Assembly (NCBI RefSeq): GCF_029227915.1 | Contig: NC_079877.1 | Coordinates: 25,631,851-25,695,850, forward strand | Origin: Hydractinia symbiolongicarpus | Lineage: Eukaryota > Cnidaria > Hydrozoa > Anthoathecata > Hydractiniidae | Direction: 5' to 3' | Length of the DNA: 64,000 bases | Part shown: positions 1-21,400 of the stretch, piece by piece | How positions within the stretch are numbered: position 1 is the stretch's first letter | Layout of the letters: every line of letters starts with the position of its first letter | Position numbers and translations under genes: made by a program | The notes under the pieces: model-generated | What the model was told of the DNA's origin: nothing | Database searches by the model: none | What the model saw: only the letters and a program-made list of their open reading frames with translations

Positions 1-336
1 CAATTTCTTCACTTGAAAATTATGAAGTATGGATGACATTACATACCCATTGTTCAAGTTCCAGCTCATATGTACTGAAATTTCGACTGTTCTTCCGTAA
101 AACCGCTAGACATTCAACAACCAAGTTAAAGCTTATTTTGCGCAGAGCAACTTGTGAGAAATTGACGATTGATGTATAAATACTAGCGTATTAGTGAACA
201 CTCAGATTCCCTTAGGTTATTTAGGACATACATTGCTTGTTACGTATTCTGTAAGGCTTAAACAAGCTGATCATGTATGGATAAACGCTTTTTGCGTTTT
301 TGGAGAACTATGTTGTGAATTCTAGGTATTTCAAAC
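1..336. other. AT-rich flank, nothing recognised
   Basis: Unique-looking AT-rich sequence before the minisatellite. No exon-like open frame with splice sites and no repeat was recognised on either strand. Confidence 0.4.
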
Positions 337-349
337 TTGCTGGGTGAGC

Positions 350-2560
350 GCAGTAAAACACAAGCTACTACAGGCTACTACACTCTACTACAGAGAAATA
401 CGCTTTACTACAGAGAAATACATTCTACTACGCTCTACTACACGCTACTACACTCTACTACAAGCTACTACAGGCTACTACACTCTACTACAGAGAAATA
501 CGCTTTACTACAGAGAAATACATTCTACTACGCTCTACTACACGCTACTACGCTCTACTACACGCTACTACACTCTACTACAGAGAAATACGCTTTACTA
601 CAGAGAAATACATTCTACTACGCTCTACTACACGCTACTACACTCTACTACAAGCTACTACAGGCTACTACACTCTACTACAGAGAAATACGCTTTACTA
701 CAGAGAAATACATTCTACTACGCTCTTCTACTACGCTCTACTACACGCTACTACAAGCTACTACAGGCTACTACACTCTACTACAGAGAAATACGCTTTA
801 CTACAGAAAAATACATTCTACTACGCTCTACTACACGCTACTACACTCTACTACAAGCTACTACAGGCTACTACAGAGAAATACGCTTTACTACAGAGAA
901 ATACATTCTACTACGCTCTACTACACGCTACTACGCTCTACTACAGGCTACTACACTCTACTACAGAGAAATACGCTTTACTACAGAGAAATACATTCTA
1001 CTACGCTCTACTACACGCTACTACGCTCTACTACACGCTACTACACTCTACTACAGAGAAATACGCTTTACTACAGAAAAATACATTCTACTACGCTCTA
1101 CTACACGCTACTACACTCTACTACAAGCTACTACAGGCTACTACACTCTACTACAGAGAAATACGCTTTACTACAGAGAAATACATTCTACTACGCTCTT
1201 CTACTACGCTCTACTACACGCTACTACGCTCTACTACAGGCTACTACACTCTACTACAGAGAAATACGCTTTACTACAGAGAAATACATTCTACTACGCT
1301 CTACTACACGCTACTACGCTCTACTACAGGCTACTACACTCTACTACAGAGAAATACGCTTTACTACAGAGAAATACATTCTACTACGCTCTACTACACG
1401 CTACTACGCTCTACTACACGCTACTACACTCTACTACAGAGAAATACGCTTTACTACAGAAAAATACATTCTACTACGCTCTACTACACGCTACTACACT
1501 CTACTACAAGCTACTACAGGCTACTACACTCTACTACAGAGAAATACGCTTTACTACAGAGAAATACATTCTACTACGCTCTTCTACTACGCTCTACTAC
1601 ACGCTACTACGCTCTACTACAGGCTACTACACTCTACTACAGAGAAATACGCTTTACTACAGAGAAATACATTCTACTACGCTCTACTACACGCTACTAC
1701 GCTCTACTACAGGCTACTACACTCTACTACAGAGAAATACGCTTTACTACAGAGAAATACATTCTACTACGCTCTACTACACGCTACTACGCTCTACTAC
1801 ACGCTACTACACTCTACTACAGAGAAATACGCTTTACTACAGAAAAATACATTCTACTATGCTCTACTACACGCTACTACACTCTACTACAAGCTACTAC
1901 AGGCTACTACACTCTACTACAGAGAAATACGCTTTACTACAGAGAAATACATTCTACTACGCTCTTCTACTACGCTCTACTACACGCTACTACGCTCTAC
2001 TACAGGCTACTACACTCTACTACAGAGAAATACGCTTTACTACAGAGAAATACATTCTACTACGCTCTACTACACGCTACTACACTCTACTACAAGCTAC
2101 TACAGGCTACTACACTCTACTACAGAGAAATACGCTTTACTACAGAGAAATACATTCTACTACGCTCTACTACACGCTACTACGCTCTACTACACGCTAC
2201 TACACTCTACTACAGAGAAATACGCTTTACTACAGAGAAATACATTCTACTACGCTCTTCTACTACGCTCTACTACACGCTACTACGCTCTACTACAGGC
2301 TACTACACTCTACTACAGAGAAATACGCTTTACTACAGAGAAATACATTCTACTACGCTCTACTACACGCTACTACGCTCTACTACAGGCTACTACGCTC
2401 TACTACAAGCTACTACACTCTACTACAGAGAAATACGCTTTACTACAGGCTACTACACTCTACTACAAGCTACTACAGGCTACTACACTCTACTACAGAG
2501 AAATACGCTTTACTACAGATAAATACATTCTGCTACGCTCTACTACACGCTACTACACTT
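350..2560. repeat. 2.2 kb higher-order minisatellite (11-bp CTACTAC-based unit)
   Basis: The stretch is built from an 11-bp unit of the form CTACTACACGC (variants ending ACTC, AAGC, AGGC, GCTC), interrupted at regular intervals by a 20-bp variant containing AGAGAAATACGCTT or AGAAATACATT. Groups of these recur as a higher-order block of roughly 90-150 bp. Late copies carry single changes (for example GAAAAATAC, TATGCTC, GATAAATAC). Two forward frames stay open for over 2.2 kb only because the repeat lacks stop codons in those phases; neither frame opens with ATG. It lies about 0.4 kb upstream of the glutathione reductase start. Confidence 0.95.
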
Positions 2561-2616
2561 GTGCTTTATGGAGAATAGCACATCATTATCTCCACAAGGC
2601 TTGGGAACGTACATAG

Positions 2617-2974
2617 GTCTAACGCATGTTGAATACTATATCTCCTTTATATTCAGGAAGTAATACGTGGACGACTTACCTATGTTTATCAATGGAATGT
2701 GCAAGATCATGCTTACACAGAGGTCAGCCATGTGCTTTTTAGCGCTCCTTCAGATTAATGCAATGACATTTCAACAAAATCTCGAATAACTTCTGCGATG
2801 GAGTAACTTTTTTATAAATGTAAACATTTTCGTGGCCAGCTTTACCGGATTCAGGATAAAGGGAAAACTTATCCAACACAACGTAGAAAAACAGAACAGC
2901 AATGTATAACTGGGATTTGACGACCCATATAAACGAACTATAAAAGGTGGCTGTTGGAACAATTTAGCTATTAA
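2617..2974 (+). other. Upstream region of the GSR gene
   Basis: Non-repetitive sequence between the minisatellite and the GSR coding start; it must hold the 5' UTR and proximal promoter. An in-frame TAA lies directly before the first ATG (2972-2974), so the reading frame cannot extend upstream without an intron. A TTTAG acceptor-like site ends at 2966, eight bases before the ATG; it could be a cis or trans splice acceptor, but this is inference. No TATA box is evident. Confidence 0.4.
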
Positions 2975-11838
<8,864 letters not shown>

Positions 11839-13606
11839 ACATATCGAGTGCATTATTTGCAAAATATTTATTGTTTTAAAGTTATATTAAAACGTTTCCG
11901 TGAAATTTTATGCATTTGACAAATCGGACTATAAATCGGGCTATCGGACAATTAAGCAGATATTTGTGAACTTCTTACTGTGAATTTTTGTGTCGTCTAC
12001 ATACTGGAATATTCCCGCTCAATTACTCAGTAAAGAATTCTTACTCTAAAGGTTTTTTTTTATGAAATTGCCAAGAAAGTCTAAAATTGATCATGATTCA
12101 TATGTTTTCAGTTCGGTTTTATCTATATTATAATTATTGCCCGCCGTCTGCCAAATTCCTGTGGATTTTTTCACGGGTTATCGACTAGTTCTAGATATAT
12201 AAAAATCACTTTTATTTATACGACAAATTGTAATTTAGTAAATCGATATTCTCATTTTGGTCACCCTTTGATTTTATTTAATACGGAGAAATATTTATAC
12301 ATAGCTGGGAAGCCACTGTTTTTCAAGTTCAGTTTTTTTAACTTTAAAAGATTTTTGTAGCTATTCTATTCATGTAGTTGTTATTCTGAGAATCATTGAT
12401 TTTGTAAGATCAGTGGTAATCAAGGCAGCGAAATATTTTACTCGCTTGCCCATACTTTTTTTTCAGTGGAGATTTTAGTGGACGATTCTTAGTAGGTAGA
12501 CGCTTACAAAGTTATTTTTGATTTATGTTTATATTTAATCACTTTTTTGAATTTTTGAATCTTATTTTTTTAATTTAGCTTTAATTTTTATTACGATCTA
12601 CAATCGTGGTCAAAGATGCTACACAGTGGCCATTTTCCAACCATCTTCTAGAATGTTTAAATTATTAGCTGACCATAGCGACTCAGTAATAACTCTGTAA
12701 TAACGGCTCAGGAGTCACAAGACCCTTCGGACGAGGTTGCTGACCATACTTATTGGTCGAACAATAATATCAGGTTCTTAATCCAAGACCCACTTGAAAC
12801 AATCAGCTGTAGATGGGTTACAGTTTGGTGCTTTGCAGCAGCAAATTTGACCAGGATTGTAGCTGTGATGCTGTATCATGGAGATTCATACCTCTGTATG
12901 ACACTAACAACGAAATAAAATGATTCTAACCCAATTGTTATTGTTTTTTTTTTTTTAAGAACTTTGCTTGAACTGACGTTTTTTTTTTTTGTATATTGGT
13001 AAATTTAAAAGCATCAAGGTGATTCAGATATAATAGTATTCATGTATTTGTTCCACTGATCACGTCGTGTTAAAAAAGAAAAGATGAAAAAAGCACATCC
13101 TTAGCGCTTTTCACATTCCTACGTATTTTCATTTGCTATTTACTTCAGAACTTTCCCTTAACTCAAGAGGAGAAATTTGTGTACGGCGAAAAAGGAATTT
13201 TTTTTCTTAAGCGAGTTAGTTGACAAACTTAACGTCCTCCAAATGTACAAGAGCATTTGCCATCAAAATTGATGTTATCCAGTTTTTTTTTAAACTTTTG
13301 AGAAAATTGACGAATTTTCTGTGCTGAAATTTCTTTCGTTGAAATTGAAAGTAGCTGCAAAAAATTAATATAAATTCAAAGTTTTTCCAAAATAAATGAC
13401 GGCTGTAAAATCACTTTATGAGCAAATGTGCGAAACATAACTGCAATGACTTGCGGACTAAGCTGACATTTTGTATGTCTATGATTGTAGTGGAGCAGTT
13501 AGCATGTCACGCAGTAGGACGCATTAGCTTTTATAGACATACATGTTCCCAAGTTCTCTTGGCCCCTGAGCCCTATGGCGCTCTCGCCAGCGCCTGTTAT
13601 TTTTTT

Positions 13607-13644
13607 ATATCGGGACGGCGAGACGATCATCGCCGTCCCGATAT
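13607..13644. repeat. Perfect 15-bp hairpin, related to the 62.8 kb MITE
   Basis: ATATCGGGACGGCGA at 13607-13621 pairs exactly with TCGCCGTCCCGATAT at 13630-13644 across an 8-nt loop. The core CGGGACGG/CCGTCCCG pair also sits inside the hairpin MITE at 62773-62886. Flanking GTTCCCAAG (about 13545) and CTGGGAAGG (about 13665) may be the decayed outer ends of the same family. Confidence 0.75.
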
Positions 13645-14570
13645 CGAAAAGGATACAAGATGTTCTGGGAAGGAATTTGCCCTGAAGTGCAAATTTACTA
13701 AAAAGCAGAATGAGGTTTATTGCATTTCTCGGACAGCATGTGGCAAGTTAAAACGCAAATGAGTAGACAATGGTTTATCGCAATTATTTTGATTCCTTTG
13801 CCAGATTTTCTCTCTTTACATCCTTATTCTAAAAAACTTTATTTTTTTTTTAATAAATTTTCTGGTCCCTGCGACACACAGTATTGTCAATATGGATTAT
13901 ATGATTTGTTGTTATTTCTTATTGTTCTACGGCTTTAGCCGGTAGAATTTTAAAATGTCGCCGATTTTACTACCGAGACTATTGACCACGGCAGGATACC
14001 AGTCTAGTGTAGCGGTAGGAAAATTATTAGGGGCTGATTATATGAGGCGAGCTGACCAGTGCTGGCTCGTTTTCAACCCGGCACCAGCTCTATGTGGAAA
14101 AATTCAAATGAGCCAAAAGCGCGCCAACTCGTTTACAACCCGAAAAAATATCAAAATGGCGCACACATTAAGTAAAAAAAGAATTATATATAATCGTGTG
14201 TTGATTTTGGTGAACACATTTTTGCAACTGTCAACAAACATTTTATTGCTTTGTATACACAGAAGAATTATGCTTCAGAATATAATTACTTCTCTGACTT
14301 CTAAAGAAAACGCTATCAGGAAACAGTTTACTTTCAAGAACACAACAGAGAAAAATTAGGAAAAAGAGAGCGTTATAACATATCAAACAACGAGTTTCAA
14401 CAGGCTAAAGCTCGTTTTAAAAAACGAAATAAATCAATAACAGTTTTTTTTATTGATTTTTACGTTTCATTAAGGTTTTATAAAAGCAGTGTTTACAAAC
14501 TAGAACTCATTTTTCTACTAATTTCTTCATTTTTCTACTGCGTCAGTTGAAATAATTAATTATTATAACG

Positions 14571-14801
14571 TACTGTAAATGTTCGATTAAGCCCCCAGGG
14601 GTTTAATTGTTAAAATGGGTTTTGGGGGAAGGGGCTTATTCGGTAGGGGGGGGGGAGGGTATTCGGTAGGGGGGGGGGAGGGTATTCGGTAGGGGGGGGA
14701 GGGTATTCGGTAGGGGGGGGAGGGTATTCGGTAGGGGGGGGAGGGTATTCGGTAGGGGGGAGGGTATTCGGGAGTGGGGGCTTAATCGATCATTTACAGT
14801 A
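14571..14801. mobile_element. TIR element with G-rich internal minisatellite
   Basis: The left end (14571-14596, TACTGTAAATGTTCGATTAA...) and right end (14776-14801) are 26-bp inverted repeats with one mismatch. Between them, a unit of the form TATTCGGTAGGGGGGGAGGG is repeated about six times, with the G-run varying from 6 to 10. The outermost TA at each end could be a TA target duplication (Tc1/mariner-like). No coding capacity. Confidence 0.85.
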
Positions 14802-15470
14802 AGAACTTTTTCTGCAAAATTGGAGAACTAAAGCAAATACTCTCCCATGGAGGATTTGGAATAAATCAGTAATACGCCGTAGAACTTCCTGACGAAACGG
14901 TTGGTTTATTAAATATTGTTTGCTTTCAAAGTATTTATTTCATTTATACTATTATTTATCACTTTAAAATTCTGACAATTTCCGAGGCGATTGTTTTAAT
15001 ATGGCATTGTTTATATCATGGAAAAAGTGTACCAAAACATTGATCGCAAAAGCTACAGAACTATTTTGTGACAAGATAACAGGCCTGGCCAATCTACTCT
15101 CTGTATTTCTTAGGATACATATCAATTCGAAACAAAATTGCCTGATGGTAATAAACCAAGAAATAATAAAAAACATTGAACTTCAAAAATATCCTTCTAG
15201 CAAATACACGTACGGTTTACGAAGTATATAATAAGTTAGTATACTATATATTAGGATTACATAATTATATTATTTCTTATTTTTAACACATCACTAAAAA
15301 TCTTGGAACTCTTTAGAAAATTTTGGGAACAGTTCTCATTTAAAAATAATGCTCGCAAGACGGTCATGTAAGACCAAGCAGCATATCATCTTTAACTTAT
15401 TCAGATTTAGGGTATCGCGCTGTAGTTTCATCTCCACTATATGTAATGTTATCTCCGCCATCTGCCATTC

Positions 15471-18400
15471 TTATCTCCACAATCTACAAGTGTTATCTTT
15501 ACTTCCTTCAAAAGAATCAGAAATACAAAGAAAGAAATATAAATAAAGTTTATAATTATTTATTATGCAAAACATACTAAATAAAAAAAAAAAAAACCAA
15601 AGAATATCAAGAGACTATAGACAAGGGACTTACCAGTTAACACTATATTCCCTTCATAATTGAACGCGCAGCTGAAGATTTCATCCGTATGTCCCTCTAG
15701 TATCTAGACATTGTTTATATATGTTAGACACAACAAAACATAACACTTTCGTCCACCGATAAATTTGAAACGTTCATAACTTTATTGCTCATTAAGTAAA
15801 AAGACCATCAATATCCGTTCTGTTGGAATTGTGTGTAGAGTAAAGGAACTCTACTTAAACATACTGATATTGATTTAAATAGGCTTAAAAAATGGAAAAC
15901 AGTAAATTGATAAAAAGCGATTTGTTTACAGTTTCGAATTGATTATTGTCGTCAAAAGTGCTAACCCTATACATTTTCTTGATCAGTGTTTCAAGCTATA
16001 CACAATGAAACCAACGGGTAAACAAATTTCTAGAAATTTTGGGCACATTTGATTTTTTGCTGACGTCATCAAAATTTAAACGAATGATGTTTTGTATTAT
16101 CCTTCTACCTAAGTGAATTTTACCGCAGATTTTACAGGGACATCTATCAGAAAGTGGTCGTTTGTACATAAACACAAGAATAAAGTGTTAGTGTCTAAGC
16201 AACCCTACTGCATACCTGCACACATTCACCCGTTTGGGGATCCCACAGTCGAGCTGTTTTATCGCTACTTGCTGTAAGAATGCGTGTACCTTGTGGATTG
16301 AATATAACCTATAAAAAAAAGTACAGTTTCAGGATTTAAGAAAACATATGACCCATTGTTTAACATTTTTTTTTCTGGATTTGCACCGACGTGATTAAGA
16401 CCTGAAGCTTGCTTGATTTTGTTACTTTCCAACATTCAAGTTCTATTCTCACAATAAAACAAGCGCGTACAATCTTAGACAAAAATAGAAACAAAGACTA
16501 GTTTTTTTCATTATTTTTAAAATATGGACAAAAAGGTCAAACAGTCAATGCTCTGCAGCCTGTGTTCAAAAGTAGTTACACTTTTGAACACACGTATAGG
16601 ATCGCCCGGCAGGCTGCGTTTAAAATGTGCTAATCGCATTTTCTGATACGACCGCACACCAAAATAGTCCACGTCGGGGCCTACAAAGGCGTCAACGTCG
16701 TGGAAAATGGCTATGCTGACGTCAGCGAGATATGGGATGATTTTGTTCTTACCAAAAAACTTATATTTTAAGTCTCAAGTCCACTCTCTGAAACTTTTAC
16801 GACCACTCTCTGAACATCGACAAGTAAACTTTAACAAGTTCAAAATGTGTGAGTCTAATATAGAAATAGCCTACGCAATTACTTGTGGTGGCGAACTTTG
16901 AAATTCGTTGTCTTGTCTCAACATTCTGACGAAGATTGTAGATAATGAGTCCTCACAACTAATCCCTTCTACCTGATTGGTATACTTTAAATATGGTTTA
17001 CGTAAAACACTAAGATTTACATATCAATAAACGTTTTTATTGAAAAAGAAATAAGAATTGTTTGTAAGATGTTGGAGAATACATCGTAAGTCAACATCAG
17101 TCATGTATATCACACGAAGTATTATTTTCAAAACGCAAGATTACAAAGCAACTTTAGGGTAATATTGGATATAAGTAACTATTTAAGTTTCAGCGGAGCT
17201 TTTAAAAATACATCCGTATTAAAAATCCGTAAGGTTCCGTTTTTCATGAGGTAGTCATTTGTATTCATTCTCCGGTACTTCTTGTGTTTAACGTCGTATT
17301 ATGTCATCGAATGGGTAGGCAAATTTGAGTAATTTTTAACAGGGTTTTAAATAATCTTTTAAACTATTTGATTTTCTTTTAAGTTAAGAAATCATTGTAG
17401 GAATTTTGAAGCATTTTTTAACCAATTCTAGTGCCAGGTCAAAAGTTAAGTTGCTTGTAAGAAAAATACGTGTATCGACTAAAATTACAGTAGGCTTTAT
17501 TGAGATCTTTCTTCGCAGATAAGCGACTGTTCCAGGTAATTTGGTAAAAAGAACAAACATCACTGACTACACTATGTTAAAAAATCATATCATCAAATTA
17601 CCTTGGAGATTTCACCTTCATGGCCTTCCAGTTTACACACACATTGTTGTGTGGTACTGTTGTAAACACGCCCGGTCCCATCAGCTGAACACGTGGCTAT
17701 GAATTGACCGGTGTAATCAAACGCAACATCAAGCACCTCGTCATCGTGTCCTCTATAAGTAAACATATTACGTGCGTTTCAATCTGATAAAAACATCCCA
17801 TCTGTAAAACGCAGGTCGTTCTTTCGGAAGTTCAAATAAGGCCTGGTTAAAAGCGAAGTAAAAAGCTGCTAAAGACTTTGTTCAGAATACTACACCGAGT
17901 TGGATGTCACACGAAATCTTTTCGCATTTATACGGATCTAGAAATACAGGGTTGAGGAGAAAAAGAAAGAGATAAAGAAGGAGGGTGGAGGTAAAATCCT
18001 ACTACTTACCTTAGTGTTCCTATACACTTCCCAGTGGCTGTATCCCATACTTTGCATGTTTTATCCTACAAAAATAAGAATGAAAATAACATAAACTTTC
18101 AAACTGGGAAATTGACCTTGTGGTTATGGAGCTCCTTTCTAATCACAAGGTCCGTGGTTCGGTGCACAGCGTGGGCATGTTTAGCAAGCGTCTTTACCAC
18201 AGCTACGGGTCAACCCATGCCATGTGAAGGAAATTTGGTAGGCAATACCCGTATACACTTAATGTATACATTCAGAACACAGAATCCACATTAATAACAG
18301 TGTTTCCAACACTGAAGTGGCTATGTATATTCGGTATAATAACAGAGACTTAAAATGCTAATTGATTTTAATTTTTTTAAAATCACAGGTTATAATTTTG

Positions 18401-21400
18401 CGATTTAAAAATTTTAAAAAAAAATTTTGGAAAAAAGAAAACTTTGAAAGTACAATTTAAATTACAATTAAAGCAAAACAATAAAAATTTAAATGATCCA
18501 AAAGTTTAGCAACAGCTTGAGTTGTTTTTCAAATTTGAAGTTTGAATCAGAAGGGGGAAACTAAAAGCAACAGTGTGTTCACAGTGGCAGTTTTAAACAC
18601 TGAGTTTTTTCGTGTAACAAGATTTTACTACTTTAAAAGAAGAAACTTTATACCTTCAAAATATATCAAAATAGGCTATTCGTTAAAAATAACTCTCATG
18701 TATTTTTATTTATTCTTGAATTTCTATTATAGGATAATTTTTCTTTCTTTAATATCATCTTCATCCTTATTGCCAAAGGTTTCGTGTAATAATTGTTAAT
18801 TAAAAGTTTTTCTTCAAATAATAAGGTTCCCGACATAAAATACTAGATTTCTTCACCTTACTAGATGTATGTACTATGTTTAAGATCAGAAACTTTAGCA
18901 AACACATCCGTTACATACCTACACGCAAAACTATGACATAATTATACTTATTAATAACCCGTAAATAAGAGTTTGCAAACGCTTACGGTTTTTCGAGAGG
19001 TTTTACGGATTATTTTTAATCATGTGATCAGTCTATTTTCGCGACATTAATTTTGTTACTACGCCCTATATCAAAGTAAGTTCTGCAAAATTCGTGTAAG
19101 TCTCGCCTGAAAAAAGTCTTGTGATAAAATGTTGAACAACGAATTAATTAATACTTCTTTCGCATTTATGATGTTGTTTTTAGATTTAAAAATTTTTTTC
19201 ACTTGTAATCTTTTTCTTTCCCATTTACTATTAGGAATACTTTTGAAATCGAGAAAAATTATTCCGAAATTTTCAGCATCCATGGCTGGATTTCAAAAAT
19301 TTATACTTCAAAATTTGCAATTTTTGCACCTGATTATCGCAAAAATAAATCTCGCAAAAATAAATCTCGCAAAATAAATCCCGCAAAAATAAATCCCGCA
19401 AAAATAAATCTCGCAATTATTATTTAGAAGTTAAGAAAAGACAACCATAGAAAGAAACTTCCTACCATAGAACCAGACACAATAAGAGAGCAATCGAAGT
19501 TAAACATCGCGTTGGATATCTCTGCTCGATGGCCAATAAGTGTGTGAAGTCTCCTTTAATGGAAAAAAATTAAAGTTTTAAAATATCAAAGATAAGAAAA
19601 GGGATAATCTATTGAACGAACATACCTTCCAGTTTGTACATCCCAAACACTACAGGTGTGGTCAAACGACCCTGTTAAAAGTTGATCACCAGAACTGTTA
19701 AACGCTAGACATATAATTTCAGCAGAGTGCCCCTGGAATAAAGTATATTTAATGTATATTATATGTAACACCATTTTTGTATACGTGTATGACTAACATT
19801 TTAAAACCAATTCAAGGTTTAAAGGTTTTGGAGGACGAACAGACAACCTGTTAATAAGCATCCAGCGAACACCTGTATTATGCTGTTATGTCCATAACAA
19901 GTTGGTTAGGACACTACTTTTATGTTGTCATGCCACGTTTTTAGGTAGTCTTATATTTCTGTAATAGTTAGCAATACCACTCTCATTCACAGATAGGTAT
20001 ATAGTTAAACTGCAACAATACTAAAGTGTACGTACTGGCATGCTAATGTGATAACAAAGATCTGGAAGTTTACCTTCACATTTAACTTACATTTAAAGTT
20101 GCTAATTCCACTCCTTTTTGTACATCCCAAAGTTTTGCAGAATTATCCATGCTCCCAGTAGCGACAATTGTACTTTGTGAGTTGAATGTAACGCATACCT
20201 ATGTCAAATTGATTAAAAGAAATAAAAAAAAATTTAAGACTAGCTCTTGAAAAACTCCTTGGAAATTTGACCATCAGTACTTGCAGCTATCATTTTGGCT
20301 CATAGATTAGCAGAAAAACGTAGGACTGACATTATAATAAATAGATAGATGGATATGTATGAATATAGGACTATAGTCACTGTTTGTTGAGTAGGATTTT
20401 CTACATTAGCCAAATGTAAAATTAACAACAGAGAAAAAAGTCTACTTACAATTTCTGCAAGATGTCCTTTAAATGTATGATAACATTTGCCTGTTTCAGC
20501 ATTCCATAACTAAAAAATAAAAGACAAGTAAGCAATTATGTCAACATAGTGAAAACGGATCAAAAATATAAAAATGTTAAACAAAAATTTTTTACCTTGC
20601 ACGTTTTATCAAATGATCCAGTAGCAATTTTATCTCTAGAATAAAATAACCCTATCAGATTCTATCAAATTCATAATTCTTTTTATTTATTCATTTATTC
20701 GTTCATTTAGCTCTTACCCATAAGGATTATTGAAAGCCACTGCATAAACCACATTACGATGACCTTCCAATGTATTCAGTTCTTCACCAGACGCTGTATC
20801 CCAAATCTTACAAGTCCGATCATAACTACCTGTAATAAAACTAAAATAAAACATTTTAAAAGGTTGTAAAACTTTCACAGTAATTGCGCCCTAGAAGGAC
20901 CCGTCAAATATAAATCCTATAAATTTAAATAAATTTACATATAAACTAAGGATCTGATCAGACCTGCCTGCACACAAGTGGGGAGTCTAATATTGTGAGT
21001 ATTGTTTACTTACTAAATATAAACACCTGGACAAAAAGCAGTCCCAGAACACAATTATTATTGTTAGAGACCGTGTGAAGATACAAATTATCACAAATCT
21101 ACATGGTGGTCTATCTTGTTTGTGCTGCTTTTTTATAACCCTATCAGTTTGTGAGGAAGACAGTGAAAACAAGGAGTATACTTTGATGTTCACCGATTAA
21201 CATGGTATAGCTCTTGGCAGATTTACTGCATCTAATTTTTTTAGAAAATAACTTGCCTTTTTCATGTTGTACTCTCTTATAAATAAATCAAATAAGTAGG
21301 TTGTTTTGAAGTGGATAAAAAGCTTTAGAATTTTGAGAATAAAAAATGCAGGTTATGATCTGAATTACCTTGAGCCTGATTTATTAAACGCAACATTCGT

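Larger units (their letters stand above)
11839..15470. other. Convergent intergenic region between GSR and DAW1
   Basis: Holds both 3' UTRs and small repeats. The first clear AATAAA for GSR on the plus strand is at 12914-12919. The 12.6-12.9 kb part has higher complexity than its surroundings and may be a repeat remnant; I could not assign it. Open frames at 13418-13762 and 13955-14359 resemble no family and overlap the hairpin sequence. The hairpin at 13.6 kb and the G-rich TIR element at 14.6 kb are listed separately. Confidence 0.5.

Noticed and set aside
337-2616. Two overlapping ~750-codon open frames rich in LYYRE/STTLYY
   Set aside because: They are a by-product of a stop-free tandem repeat, both frames are equally open, neither opens with ATG, and no signal or domain is present.
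13955-14359. 134-codon frame beginning MSPILLPRLL
   Set aside because: No recognised domain, no splice context, composition changes along the frame; probably chance next to repeats.
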